Shown here piece by piece: positions 1 to 12,287 of a DNA stretch of 64,000 nt (positions are counted from its first letter, which is position 1; each line of letters opens with the position of its first letter). The notes beneath the pieces are model-generated. The model did not search any database and had not been told where the DNA came from. It worked only from the letters and a program-made list of their open reading frames with translations. The DNA lies in assembly GCA_021464415.1 (NCBI GenBank), contig CM038465.1:25740990-25804989 (forward strand), given 5' to 3'. This DNA is from Lonicera japonica. Lineage: Eukaryota > Streptophyta > Magnoliopsida > Dipsacales > Caprifoliaceae. The translations under genes were made by a program, and so were the position numbers.

Positions 1-454
1 TACAAGAGATTAAAAAAGTACTTGTTGGAGCAATTTAATTTAATTTTTTTTCAAATTCTAAGTTTTGTATAAATATAGATTGATTCATATAATATACACT
101 TCAACTTTTACACGACGGTCAGAGATGCTCTGCAGCTTAGAGTTCAAACTATGTTACTATATATGGATGAGGAAAAAATGAGGGCGACGCTAATTACACA
201 TACTTCTTTACTCGGTAATACTTCGTCTCATTTACATGGTCATATTGTACTCAGTACGTGCGCATTACCTCAATGCAATAGGGCTGAGCTATTGTTGGTA
301 ACAAAAAGAATACACTGGTTATATAAGACCGAGGTCATGTGCACATAGTCGGTGCTAAAGGACCAATTATGTGGACATTAATCGGTTCTTTACGGCCGAG
401 CTAATGTTGGGGTATTATAGAATATTTTGGTGTGTGTAATTAGCGCCATTGTTG
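1..454. other. AT-rich intergenic sequence without a recognised gene
   Basis: No reading frame of convincing composition is present. Around 330-410 there are short inverted GGTC/GACC and CGG-containing motifs of the kind seen near ends of DNA transposons, but no terminal repeat or target duplication could be defined within the window. Confidence 0.4.
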
Positions 455-1890
455 TAATAAATTTTAATATATTCGCAAGAGCACGAATTAGTTTATAGTT
501 TAACATGTAAGCGAAGATGATCCGACCTAGATTCAACATTAAGTTTTATAATTATCTCGTTAATTTTTCACTAATCTCCTAATCTAATTAGAAAAGTTTA
601 TGGTAATTAAACATATTAAATAAAGCAAATTAAATAAATCAAAGTAATGAAAGTAAACTAAAGTAATGCAAATAAATTAAATAATATTAAGAAATATAAT
701 TAAATTAATGAATTAATTAACTAGGCTTTCGGATTCATATATTTCATATCATCTTCCTAAGTATTCATGCGCAAACATTATACTCTTGTCTCGTAATAAT
801 TTGGTCTCTCGACTCTATTATTTGCGAAAAAAAAACCATTCAATTTTAATTAATTTATAAAATTTAATTATAATTCTTCCACAACCAAACTTATGTGTAA
901 AATTAAAACACTCATTATATTCGTCAAAGTATACCCTATATCCACTCTTAATAAATCATAAGGTGATTCCAACAAAAAATAATGAGAATCCAACTTGATT
1001 TTTATGAATTAAAATATGCTTCTAATAAGAAAAATTGTATTTAATATTAAAATAATAAATTGGTAGAGTTAATTTGTATGAACACGTACAGTAAAATTAA
1101 TTAAATATACTCATCATAACCCTAGTACAAATTTATAGTAGTATAAACTAAATTAAATAAAAAAAATTATTTGACATTAATTAAAGAAATTAACTCTTCA
1201 ATCTTTAAAAAATAAAAGAAAAATGAATACAAGAAAATTAAAGAAAATAGATGAGAGAGGAGCACGGCGTGCACACTGTTGTGTACGGCTGCCCCTTGAA
1301 TTGCACAATTGTGTGCTTTTTTCTTTTTTGGTTCCCTAAAGGGTGTTCGGGTCACCTTTCGTGCACCTCGATTAATTTCTGTTCGCGGTGCGTGGCTGCC
1401 GCTGGCTAAGCATTATTTTGACAACCCCACGAATCGATATTAGAAGCTCCAAGTCGACTTTAAAGTTATCCTAGTAGCAGCCTTATACCACCGGACCATG
1501 CTTTTATAACATATGTGCTTAAAATTCTACTCGAACTAGGAGTAATTGATGGGCTTGGCTCATTTGTGATTTTAGAATGCTTTAGTAGTTTTTGGGCCCT
1601 CACTTTAAAGGCTATAATTATTAACTTGGGCAATCTGCTGAATGATTGGTGGGCTGCAACACGGCTAATGAGTGGGCTTAGATTTGGGCCTATACTGAGT
1701 ATAATTAATTTTTGTTTTATTTTTAATTGTTGTATTCTGTGTCATAATTTTGAAGTATGAGCTAGCTAAATTTGAAAAAGTACCGAATTGTTAAGTTGTA
1801 GTTCTCAAAATTATCTTTAAATTAGGGCCACAAATTGAATGATTTAAAGTTTTGAGCCAAAAGTTATGGGTCTAGAGATATTGAATTATT
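455..1890 (+). repeat. Dispersed ~1.35-kb repeat family, copy 1 of 3
   Basis: The sequence from about 455 (an ATAAATTTTAATA... start followed by 'cgcaagagcacgaatt') to about 1890 lines up with 53541-54803 in the same orientation and with 43694-45063 in reverse. Shared landmarks are a GTAAGCGA(G/A)G(T/A)TGATC block near the start, a 'cactaa..ctaat' run, 'ggtctctcgactctatta' near 810, and a terminal stretch 'aatttgaaaaagtac' near 1770. No open reading frame is conserved between copies, so this looks non-autonomous. The class is not recognised. The far end present in copies 2 and 3 (ACCAATTTCTTG-type) is missing here, so this copy is probably truncated. Confidence 0.5.
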
Positions 1891-1923
1891 TTAGGGGCCG
1901 TTCACTTGGCACTTAAAATACTA

Positions 1924-1958
1924 CTTAAATATGAAAAATTAAAATTTTCATATTTAAG
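1924..1958. repeat. Perfect 14-bp-arm hairpin
   Basis: The arms CTTAAATATGAAAA and TTTTCATATTTAAG flank a short AT spacer. It sits in a 1.9-2.45 kb AT-rich stretch that otherwise shows only low-complexity sequence and may be part of a MITE. Confidence 0.5.
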
Positions 1959-2798
1959 TGACTTAAAATTTTCATGTTTGGTAACCCAAAAAATTAAGTG
2001 ACCACTTAATTTTTATCACTTAAAACTTAAAATTTTGTGGCAACTTCACAACTTAAATTTGAAACTTAATTTTAAAGAGTGTAAAATATTCATTTTACCC
2101 TCTTTCTTTAAACAAAATTACATAGCAGTCTCTACAATCACCGTTGCCACTGGCTACTCCACAACCACTACATCCACCACCACCTCCTCCTTCTCCTCCA
2201 CCATCACCACATTCTCAATTCCATACCCCGCCCAATAACACCAATAACTAAGTTTTAAACATTCTGCATTTCTGATTTCATACACGCATTTATATCTACA
2301 CACACGCATATATTTACATTGACATATATTATATATATATTCATGAAACTAAACAAATAATATTTTTCATATATAATTTTTAGAATTAAAAAAAAAACTT
2401 TTTTAATTTTCAATTTTTAAATTTTTTTATTAATCGCCACCTTAAATTTCTGGCTACATTCAGCCAAAAATAAATCAATGCGCATTAGATCTGTGCATCA
2501 TATGGTCATAAAATTTAAGAGATTTTGTAAGGTTTTGACCAAAAATCTCGTACTTAACTAACGGCTCTTTCAACTCAATTTAACAACAGGAGAAGGAGTC
2601 ATTCGCACATTATGAAGGAAATCTGAGAGATTTATTTAGTCAAACACTGGTGTTCAATCAATCAAACAATTTGTTCATTAGAAAATTGTATTAGAATGCT
2701 GTTCGAATCTGGAAACGAACAAACCTCAATCTAAGAGGACTAAAATCGCAAACTCAAACCTAGATTTGATGGAGGAGAAAAAGGACGAAGGAAATTGA

Positions 2799-2945
2799 AT
2801 GGATCTGGAGGAGGAGAAAAACGGTGGAGAGTATCAGAGCATGGTGGCCTCGTCGTTGATGAAGCACGCAGAGAGAACGGTCGCCGGAATAATTCGCGCT
2901 AGAGCCTTTGGCTTGAGAGCCTCGTGCTCTTATTTCTCAATTTAA
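2799..2945 (+). CDS. Small 48-codon open reading frame, unknown
   Basis: An ATG at 2799 opens a 48-residue frame ending in TAA at 2943-2945, with a second in-frame ATG at codon 15. It is clearly more GC-rich than its surroundings and reads as a purine-rich 5' end (MDLEEEKNGG...) followed by a basic, alanine/arginine-rich stretch (...ERTVAGIIRARAFG). A short upstream frame starts just before it near 2770. It could be a first coding exon of a split gene, a captured gene fragment in a transposon, or chance. No family is recognised and no downstream exon was identified. Confidence 0.22.
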   Translation: MDLEEEKNGGEYQSMVASSLMKHAERTVAGIIRARAFGLRASCSYFSI

Positions 2946-4900
2946 TTTTTTTTTAAAAAGAAAATTGAACAATTATTCCAACGGAATTGCAATTATTTAT
3001 CAAAATTGGAGCCGTCAGTAATTTAGGTAAATGGTGTAGTGATGTATCTCTTTTATTCTTATGAATTGGTTTACTCTGACTTTGTTTTCTCTGTTGGTGG
3101 TTCCATTATTTTGCAACATAATATGTTCTTTCTCCCCTTAGGTTGATGGTAACTTAATTATTTTTGTTTGAAGAATTGAAGTTAAATAAGTATGCTCATG
3201 TGTTGTTTGATGAAATGTCGCATAGAAATAAATTATATGGGGATTTACGTATTGATCAATTTATTCCCTCTTAGATAGCGTTTTACTCGTTTCTTCTTAA
3301 GCGTAATTGGCAGAAAAAACAAGGATTAAGAAATTGGACAAAGCCATCATGTGTGCTACTACTAGAGCAGTCACTAGTCTTCACTTAGATACACTATTAC
3401 TTGTAGGCTTTTAAGTATTGCTGCTACAGCCTTTTAAGCCAAATGATTTTAGGCATAATAAGCCATCTTTGAAGTTGGTATATACATATATATATGCTTT
3501 GCAGTTTAAAATCTATTTTTGTATTAACAAAATCTTCTAATTACCATTTGAACTATATTCCTAGAGTTCTCTGTTTTAGATTCTCGATTGTTTGGGGTTG
3601 GATTGGAATTCTTACCGTGGGCTTGTCCTTCGAAAAAAGTAAATAATTGGCTAGGAGAAGAAGTGGACTTGTTGGCCTCTTTACAATAAGCCTAATATGG
3701 TAATCAATGGCTGTGAATTTCCAATTCCCTTGGCCTTAACCTTTGGTCTCAAAATGTGCAAATGCCTTATCTGGTCTCTTAGTTTTACAAGAAGTGACAT
3801 TCTGTATGTTTATGTGCTGCCTTGCCTTTTCTTATATACAAGATTTATATGTACTAATGGTCAAATAGACATCGTTTTCAACTATTAGTCTAATAAACCT
3901 TATTTTATTCACATGATTTGACGGCTTAATGACAAAATTACAAGATATGATGGAAACCCGATCAAAGGAAGAGGGGGTGCCATTACTTATTTACTCTGGA
4001 ATTCTTGGCTGAGTACTTCTTCAAGAACCTGTTGTTCTTGTTCCAAATATTTATAACATTACTATACCAACAAGCTCTTTAGATCTAAAGATTTTCTCTG
4101 CTTGCACACGTACACCAAAACTCGAGCAAAGTCTACACGAATTGGGTCATTGTGACTCGTTCAACGCTACACTATTACCCATAATAACCTCTCTTCGTTC
4201 TTGTACACATTTATTAGGTGATATTTCACAAAACGTAAAATTCAATACTGATTATATATATATAAGAACACTAGTGCACCTTATGTTTTTGGAAATGAAT
4301 TTGATTGTGTTTGCACGCTATGGTGTATTTGGTGAAATTCATGGTTAAGTCGTGGAAGGAATATATGCATTGCACAAGTAATAACATTCTGCTAGTCCCC
4401 ATCCACTTTTCCTTGCTCCATACAATTCTTTTGATTTTAATGATATGGACAAGAGTCTTAAAGTCTACTTGTACTAATGTTATTTCATGCTCATATAAAC
4501 TTGTAGAGTTGTTCGTCATATCCTAGATAGATACAAAGAACACGGAATGTCTAAAGGGAATTTTGATAAAGCTTAAATCTCTCGTTGCACATATATATTA
4601 TTGAAAATCAATTCTAGATTTGATGTTGAAAACTATGTGCATCACAAAAGCAATAAGAAGCAACAAGATTTTTTTAGTATAGTTATTGGAGAAGCAAGTA
4701 CTGTTGTTAATCTTCCTTTTGTCCAGTAACTAGTCTTTCACGTCTCTTGCCCTTGCAAAATATTTCTTAGAATTAAAAATTCTAGATACCAGCATGACAT
4801 AGCGAAAGCTAAGCAAATAATGAGGAGAAGAGTCCTACATACATATCGTCTAGACATATTATCAAAGGCTATTAAGCCTACAATGCCAAGAAGACTTACT
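2946..4900. other. Intergenic region downstream of receptor kinase gene 1
   Basis: AT-rich sequence without a supported gene. The short frames present have no domain-like composition and no codon bias. The last part lies just 3' of gene 1 and probably includes its 3' untranslated region. Confidence 0.4.
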
Positions 4901-4945
4901 ACAATGTAGTAGATTAAGTTTGCATAAGAAAGCTAATTCAACAGC

Positions 4946-7900
4946 TCAACTAGTTGCGCTGATCTCGAGGAAAGATGAAGATGATGATGTCCCGTGATCC
5001 ACAATTGGTTCATTTGGTGGACAATAAGTAGGCTTCGGAGGCACTTGCAATAACTCGGCCTCCCCTTCAAGCATTTCCAACACTTTGCTCATGGAAGGAC
5101 GGTCCACGGGCTTCAATTGTATGCACCAAAGTGCAACTATAGTCATCTTCCTCACTAGCCTTTTCAATTCTTCAGTTGCATCATCCAACTCCATGTCCTC
5201 TCCTTGATTAATGCGGTCGTAAATCCACGTGGGGAAGTATATCTGGCTCGAGTGCTCTGCAAATGCATTCACATTTTTCCTTCTCCCTACCATTTCCAAC
5301 AAAAGCATACCAAAGCTGTAAACATCAGCCTTATACGAGACACCTCCAATGTGTTTGTAAAAAAACTCAGGAGCAATATATCCCAACGTTCCCCGTGCTG
5401 CAGTGAGAGAAACGATGCTATCATCCGTTGAGTACAATTTTGTTAGACCAAAGTCTGAAATTTTTGGGACAAAGTTCTCATCAAGAAGAATATTGTGGGG
5501 TTTGATATCAAAGTGTAGAATTTGCATGTCACAGCCTCGGTGTATGTACTCAATCCCTCGAGCCACTCCAAGTGCAATATCATACATTCTCTCCCAACTC
5601 AAAGGGGCCTTATTTTCTCCTTTAGAGAAAATAAACTTATCTAGAGAACCATTAGGCATGAAGTCATAGACAAGAGCTCGTTTTGATCCCTCGGCGCAAT
5701 ACCCAAAGAGGTGGACCACATTAACATGATGAATTCGTCCTATGGTGGCAACTTCATTAATAAAATCTTGTCCATTGGCTTTTGATGACTTTCCAAGTAA
5801 TTTTATTGCTACAAGATGGCCACTTCGAAGCTTTGCTTTGAAAACAGACCCGTATCCTCCTTGACCTAATTTGTCCTGGAACCCTTTGGTCATCTCCTTT
5901 ATTTGGGAATACGAGTACCTAATTGGCATGAAATTATTGTGACTTTGAAGGAAGTTCTCGATTGTATCATCTACTGACAAGTGTCTTCGTCGACATCGGT
6001 ACACCACAAGTGCAATCAAGCATGGTATGCCTATAGAAGCCCTTGCTATGAAGAATATGAAGAATACACCTAAGTTTACAAGAAAATCGCGTACAAGTTA
6101 GCAAATAATGCAGACTATAGTTCTTAAATAATTTTCAAGTGATTAATTTAGCTACGAATATCAGCTTAGATGATGCAAGTGGCCGGTTAACTAATATGTC
6201 CTTTAGCTTGTATGCTTTATCTACGTTTTATAGCGAGTCTTAGTCTTCCTTCTGAAGTTTTTCAATGATTTATCTCTCCATCCATCGAAGCTGATAAAAC
6301 AGAGTGTAAGTGCTAAAAATATGAAAACTCACCTATCGTTGCGTAGATCTCATTCCCGTATCCTGGTAGAAATAGCAAAATTCATATTAAGTAGAGTAGA
6401 TAATAGAAGACAAAATGTTGATGTCACTTCCTATATGTAGAGAAAGTGAGTAAAATTAATTAAAACTCACTTATGTCCATGAAGAACCACTTCCAGTGTC
6501 CTGAAAAAATTAAAAAGAAAAAAAGTTAACAATCAGGTACCAATCGGCGCTTAAAGGCGTACTAGTTTGCATTTTGTTTTTCAGGCCATCATTCTTGAAG
6601 ATCAATTGATTTTTAGGGAGGTTATTTCTTTGTAATCCCAATGATATTTCTTAGTAAAAATTACTCTTTTGATTTAGAGTGGCAGTATGACTCAGCTTAT
6701 AATGTTAACACCTTGTATAATTATGTGTCTTGTTTAATAGATCTCTATAATATTATCAATTTATAGATGAACAGATATCTATGATAAAAGTTACAAGATC
6801 TCAAATTAAAAAGTATAATATAATGAAAGAATGAGTGAATATTACAATATCACATTGTTTGACTCTCTTACAATGAAAAGAAAAAAAAATTCTTTTGAAT
6901 TTTTTGAATTTTATCAAGGATCGTGTTAGACCTCGTACTAAATTAATGCAAAAATAATAATATTATGCCCAAGGGCACAGCCTGTACTCTATAACTAATA
7001 GAGGAGGGCCAAATAAGCACACAATTCATTCTTTATAATTTTTTTTGCCACCTTGCACGAAGGTTGAGTCCTTCCCTGAGTGTCACCATTGTACTAGAGT
7101 ACGGCAACGTGATACTCTAGGAGTATTGCAAATCTTCTTAAAAAAATGCCTTCAAATCCACTCAAGAAACTAAGGCCGCTGATGTACATATATCTACAAC
7201 TCTAGGTCTCTTCCATAGGTCACCCCTTTTGTGTAGATGATCGGAATACCTGATATGGTGACTGCTCTATACCAGTTATCATGCCCATCATGTTGCGATA
7301 ACGGGAGCAATTGATCTAGCCCCAAACCACAATTATAACCCGAGAAATCCCTTTTGATAATTTCCACGAATACTAGGCAGGTGGAATTTCGACTAGCAAT
7401 AGGACCAATCAACCAAGCACGCAATCGACACACAATATATACGCAACTATGAATAAGTGATAAAACATACGATAAATAGCAAGCAAGAGAATCAAGAAAA
7501 CACCAAGACATAAGGTGGGTACCCAAACTAGGTCTTCCACCTGAAAGGGGAGATCTTTATTGATTAAAAGAAATTCGGAACTCAATATTCAATCACTTTC
7601 ACCGATTAACAGAACAAACCTCCAATTGATCTTACCCTCTCAAACCCTAGCTAGAAACCCTCACAAGAAACACCTCTTGTAAGATAATCGTAAACCCTAG
7701 TTTTCTCTCTCTACATTCTGATACAAGCTGTACTACTTCTATATTACAAAATAGAAATTAGCCTATCTATTTATACAACTGAGAAACTTGAAAACCTAAT
7801 GAGGTTTGGGCCATCGCGTCGCCGCTACCGCTTACTAATATGACCTTGAACTGGTCTATACCGGTACGCCATATGACAGAACTTCACCTGTTGAAAATAA

Positions 7901-10785
7901 CCCACGCGTACCGGTATGCTAAACCAACCTACACTGGTACGCAGCACTCCGGCAAATGATGAGCCAAACACAACACATCATGTAAAATTTACCCTTGAAA
8001 ACGGGTCAACAAGGGAAGGGTGTCCATGTGCATATTTGTCATTTTATCTCAAGGGCGTATCGAGGGGGGGGGCTCAAGGGGGCTTCAGCCCAACTCTCCA
8101 AAAATATACCAAGTAGTACCTTATGTATTTTTATTATAACTTGAGCTTGTAGCTCGGCGGTCATGAGATCTTTTATTAAGTTTAGCGTCTAACTCAAGTT
8201 GACGGTTCAAATCCTTCTTATGACAATATACTTTTTTTGCATTTTCCTTTTTTAGCCTACCCCTTTATAATTTTAGCCCATCCCTCCCTCAAATCCTGGA
8301 TCTGCCCTTGCTTTATCTCATTATATGTTTTCTATCTAGGACTTGGGTTCATGATGGAACCTGATAGGACGAGATTGAAGTAAGACCTTATCACAACAAG
8401 AACTGATCATGTGCTACCAGGTTAATAGTTTAACGGGTTCGGTCACTTAATCCATGAGAAGAACATATTTAGATATAAATATGATAAATAAAGAAGTTAA
8501 ATCCAACATGCTTGAATATAGCACTACTATTTTTTACGAGGTATACACCAGTTGACCTTTATTAATTTTTTTTTCTAAAGTAGATAGGGTTGGGGTAGGT
8601 TAGAATTATTTTTCACATGAGTAAGAAATAACATAACTTGGGCCCTACACAACACAATGCACTGGCAGATTGTCTAAGAGTAAGTATTTTTTTTAGTACT
8701 TTTTTTGAAAATGTGTAAGAGTAAGTAATTATAAGTTTTAATAGTGAAATAGCGATTCTTAACTAGGAATTTGCGTGTAATAGTTTATGAAACAAATGAG
8801 ACGGAGTATGTAAAGATTTACCACTCTTCAAATCATGCCAGCACCCTGTAAGTTCTCGCCTCATGTCCTGAAGAAACTTGTGTAACGGGCTATACGATCT
8901 GGAAATTCACAAGTTGTTGAACGATAATATCTTTTTTATAAAAAAAGGCAAATAATATTTTTGTAAAATGAGTCCATATTTTGTAATTTATATTTAAAAT
9001 GAGTAGGTTGACCAAGGTTAAGGCAAAATTATTTATCTTTTAATATTTTTTGTATTGACAATTCTATCCTATCCGTGTTAAACATTATTTTTCCCTTCTA
9101 AATGTTGTGATTGTTGGGTCTCACCAATCACTACTGACCACATACCACTACCGGACCATCGGCGGGCCTCAAACAACCTCACTTGAGCTCCCATGAAATA
9201 ATAGGGGGTCGGATGGTGGCTAACTGTATTTCTTTTTCAAAAATTAGGAAATGTAAGGATATTTTAAGTATTTGGAAAGCAAATGCAAGGTAAAGTGGAG
9301 GACACTTGGAACTCTGTGGTGTGAGGACTTATTTTCTTTTACAATATCTGTAAACACACACACACACATATATATACACTAGTTTTTGTGCACATGTTTT
9401 GCACGTGGTTTTAGTACTTCACAAATGTCGTTAAGTCTATTAATGAATACATATATATTAATAATTAAATAATTAATATGAAATAAAAATAATAACATAT
9501 AAACAAAACATAGCATCAAGTGTAAAATTCAATTAATAATTATAAGAAAATCATACAATTGGTCAACTATAGAAAAATGTTGTAGATACATGAAAAAAAT
9601 TGTCGCCTTCAATATTTTTAGTACAAAGGTGATAATATATTTTTACTAAGTTTTTAGAATCGGTAGATAGTTAATTCTATTAAACGTGTGTGGATTACTA
9701 TGCACACTACCAAACAATAATATAACATTCATATAAATAATAGATTTTATTACAATTCCAAACAATAATAATAACACTCATTTAAATAATATATTACATA
9801 ACAATGAAAATATTAAAATGGTTAAAAAAACAAATTTAACATAAATGTTTTACTGAACCACATAGACAATATATTCATAATTTTTTAAAATATTTGTTTA
9901 ATTATTTTAGCCAAATAAAGAAATTTTATTTAATGTATATCTAGTTTAAAATTTTTGTTTAATCATTTTAATTAAATAAAGTAGAGTTTAAATTTATTTT
10001 AATCAAATAAAGTTGAGAAAGTATACGTACCTCCAGAAAGGATCAAAATATAAGAGGACTTGAATGCCCAGTAGCATCTTCTGGTGAATATCAGAAATAG
10101 AGATATTGTTGTAGTCAAGATCCCAAGTACTGATTGGGTAAATAATCCTGAGGTTGCAGGAGTCGGGAATGTCTGTTGGTCTTAAATAATTATAATGGTC
10201 GACCATTGCGTAAAGGTGATGATTAGTTTGGGAAGCAGAAGAGGTATTATTGATACAGTTCGAGTAGTTTACAGTAGTTTTCGAAAATCGTATAGGAGTT
10301 GGACAACTCATAAAATAAACTGACATACCATTAAATATGTAAAAATCTACAGAAGACCCCCTAAGTCGAATATCATGACTGCGAAGCTTGGATAATGGAA
10401 AAGAACTGAGAGGAATGGAGCAGTAACTATCCGCATCTAGACCTGCATCTACCAATTGGAGTGTTACAGCAGGTTCTGCATAATATGTTGAATCATAAGA
10501 TATATTTTGGACATAGTATTTATTGTTCCCCGGAGGTATGGATAGAGTGGTGCGATTATCCTCCTCGCAAGCCAGTTCGAATATAACTTCACCCTTAGCA
10601 CAACTACGATAATCGCTTTTTAATCGAAAAAAAGGATATTTGATATTGCTAATGTTTCCACATGACGAAGGAGGGCACTGCTCTGTTTTGGCTGTACAGG
10701 TATAAGACGCATCAAGGAAAAGAAGAACAAGAATAAGAAGAAGAGCAAAAACATGGCCAGTAATGAAGCTTGATCTTGGCATCAT
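4946..10785 (-). CDS. Receptor-like Ser/Thr kinase, LRK10L-2/PR5K-like (gene 1)
   Basis: This is a membrane receptor kinase of the leaf-rust-10-like family, predicted to sense an apoplastic (cell-wall or pathogen-derived) ligand and phosphorylate Ser/Thr targets. Inferred exons, read on the minus strand, are 10785-10027, 8867-8822, 6500-6471, 6362-6333 and 6069-4946. They join in frame to 662 codons plus stop. Exon 1 encodes a signal peptide (about residues 1-32) and a cysteine-containing GUB_WAK_bind ectodomain with many N-glycosylation sites. The last exon starts with a hydrophobic span (FFIFFIAR...LIALVVY), then basic RCRRRH, then the kinase: glycine loop [13 protein letters not shown] lysine, [20 protein letters not shown], and WCIQ...DRP near the end. 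All expected catalytic residues are present. The exon-1 donor is ambiguous: AG|GTACGT at 10031 is the stronger consensus, but only the site at 10027 keeps the frame. It forms a divergent pair with gene 2. Family assignment is strong; the small exons are inference from splice signals and phase. Confidence 0.85.
7194..7960 (-). repeat. LTR-like insertion in gene 1 intron
   Basis: On the minus strand, 7780-7560 has a TATA-like TGTATAAATAG followed by pyrimidine-rich and 'actagggttt' leader-like sequence, as in the promoter part of a plant LTR. The neighbouring 110-codon frame (7526-7194, minus) has no recognised domain and is probably part of the same insertion. Ends and target duplications were not found. 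Confidence 0.3.
8060..8300 (+). repeat. SINE-like sequence with tRNA-type internal promoter boxes, in gene 1 intron
   Basis: An A-box-like TAGCTCGGCGGT (8151-8162) and a B-box-like GGTTCAAATCC (8204-8214) are spaced as in a tRNA-derived SINE. The 3' part, ending in a 'caaatcctggatctgccc' segment, belongs to a repeat type common in plant genomes. No clean target duplication was recognised. Confidence 0.35.
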
Positions 10786-10816
10786 GCTATACTGCTAGTT
10801 TTTGCTAATTGTTTAC

Positions 10817-10925
10817 CATAGAGGTAGTGGTGGTCGTCAATTATATATAGCAAATATGTATATATATATATATGTCTGCTCTGTATTCCCATTAGAGGTA
10901 GTGGTGGTTGTTAATTATAGCTTAG
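10817..10925. repeat. Tandem duplication in the gene 1 promoter
   Basis: A 25-30 base segment built on 'agaggtagtggtggt' followed by 'gttaattata' or 'gtcaattata' occurs at about 10819-10847 and again at about 10893-10919, roughly 74 bp apart. The first copy carries the TATA box of gene 1; the second carries a TATA-like decayed version. An AT microsatellite lies between them. Confidence 0.6.
10841..10850 (-). promoter_or_regulatory. TATA box of gene 1
   Basis: On the minus strand CTATATATAA stands 56-65 bp upstream of the ATG at 10785. A TTGAC core (W-box-like, minus strand, about 10837-10841) directly abuts it. The position fits a short 5' leader. Confidence 0.5.
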
Positions 10926-10932
10926 ATTAGTC

Positions 10933-10995
10933 TTTTGAAAATTTCCAAGTCAATGAAGTCAACTGAATTTTTTAGCCTCTCATTTGTTCAATGTT
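10933..10995 (+). promoter_or_regulatory. Block shared by both receptor-kinase promoters, copy near gene 1
   Basis: About 60 bases centred on 'ccaagtcaatgaagtcaact' match 12471-12535 in direct orientation. Each copy contains two GTCAA motifs, which on the other strand are TTGAC cores of WRKY W-boxes, spaced 9 bp apart. It lies 150-210 bp upstream of the gene 1 start codon but in reverse orientation relative to that gene. Function is inference. Confidence 0.5.
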
Positions 10996-11021
10996 GAGAT
11001 ATTTTGAATTTGCGCTCTTTA

Positions 11022-11065
11022 TGTTTTTTTTTTTTTTTTTTTGTTGTTGTTGTTGTTGTTGTTGT
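11022..11065. repeat. Poly(T) followed by (TTG)n microsatellite
   Basis: A run of about 20 T is followed by eight TTG units. It is simple-sequence DNA in the intergenic space of the divergent gene pair. Confidence 0.85.
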
Positions 11066-11260
11066 TTCGGATTAGGTTTGTGTTTCATATTTTATTTTTT
11101 TTTGTATTTACACTTCATTATTAGTAATGTCCATTAGTTGCTGTTAAATTGTATTATGCTTGATCAAAATGCCATCATAACTTATCGCCTCAATTTTTAC
11201 TTTTAATTTGAGTTTTCACCCTATGCTTCAAAGTGAGCATAGTAATAAGATATGTTGGAG

Positions 11261-12287
11261 CAATGTTTTTAAAAACGAGCAACTCGTACGAGTCGACTAC
11301 TCGCGAGTTGAGGCGAGGCTGAAGAGTTATGCCTTGAGGCGTATAAGTCAGGTGAAAAATTCGAGGCTTGAGAGTTATTTGAATGAGGCGGACGAGTCAA
11401 TAAACAGGTTGTTTTTACCCTCTTTTTTTTTTACTTTCTACTATTAAAATCACCACAAGCTCGGGTCATGTTTGTGGTGTTTTTAATTGTTTTTTTTTTT
11501 TTCTATTTTTTAATACTTCTTGGGAATAAGAAGAAGAAAAACTTTTCATAAAAGAAGAAGAAGAAGAAATAGTTCTACCAAGTATTAAAATACACCTGCC
11601 AAATACTGTTATGATAACTTGATATATGTTCAAGAATGCACAATATCGATGGAAACTTCAATAAGGTTTGGAACAAGTTGCTCTTCCTGATATGCTATAG
11701 GAAAAAGTAAAGCTTTTCCATTTTTATATATTTGAAGCGTTCGATGCAAACTTTCCCTCCCCCAATAAAGAAAAGAGCAAGAAAAGTGTTATGGCTGTAC
11801 TACACTTTACCTCCATGTACTAAATTATACCAGCCATGTACTACACCACTTGCTTAATTACAAAATTACCAGCAAGGTTAGTTGGGGCTCAGGATTTATC
11901 GAGATATATTGCTAGTACTAAAATGCAATTTATTTTTGCATAGTTACGAAATTGCTGTTAATGTTTAATTACTTCATTGCACAATATATATATAATTTTT
12001 TTTCTAAATATTTTTTTGTAGTTTTTCAATCAATATATGTTTTTCTGTTTTGCACTAGTAATTTTTGTTATAAAGTTATTAGGGGAGTGGAAAGGATAAT
12101 TTTTTTTTTGTTTATATGTTTAACTTTTAGTAATATTTACTATTCTTGTTTAGATATTGTTAGGTTTATTATTTTATCATTTTTTCTTCTAAAAACTGAG
12201 GCATACCTCTCGTTCCGTCTCGAGGCTTGCATCTTGCCTCACCTGTCCAAAACGCCTTAAATACACCTCTCGTTTTTTAAAACATTG
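11261..12287. mobile_element. Non-autonomous hAT-type transposon between the two receptor-kinase genes
   Basis: The 1,027-bp element starts CAATGTTTTTAAAAACGAG and ends CTCGTTTTTTAAAACATTG, so its ends are inverted repeats of each other. It is flanked by a perfect 8-bp duplication TGTTGGAG (11253-11260 and 12288-12295), the target-site size of hAT elements. Subterminal regions carry repeated 'gaggcg/cgcctt' motifs in both orientations. The interior is AT-rich, with two short frames (one at 11952-12260) that have no transposase features, so movement would require a transposase supplied in trans. Confidence 0.85.

Larger units (their letters stand above)
6333..8867 (-). other. Three inferred micro-exons of gene 1
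   Basis: Candidate exons are 8867-8822 (46 nt), 6500-6471 (30 nt) and 6362-6333 (30 nt). Each is bounded by a CAG acceptor and a GTAAAT or GTGAG donor. Their phases chain exactly into the kinase exon, giving the juxtamembrane string HWKWFFMDI followed by [10 protein letters not shown] before the membrane span. The matching CAG/GTGAG borders and open joined frame are the evidence; no transcript data are available here. Confidence 0.6.

Noticed and set aside
351..362. A GGTGCTAAA match (the MULE palindrome arm) in the far left of the window
   Set aside because: It is a single half-site without the mirror arm, so it is best taken as chance or part of an unrelated transposon end.
5204..5669. Plus-strand frames opposite the gene 1 kinase exon
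   Set aside because: Antisense shadows of a strongly supported kinase exon.
10003..10026. Continuation of gene 1 exon 1 to an in-frame stop at 10003, giving a secreted ectodomain only
   Set aside because: A donor site lies just before it and the downstream micro-exons chain in frame to the kinase; a retained-intron secreted form remains possible but is not the preferred model.
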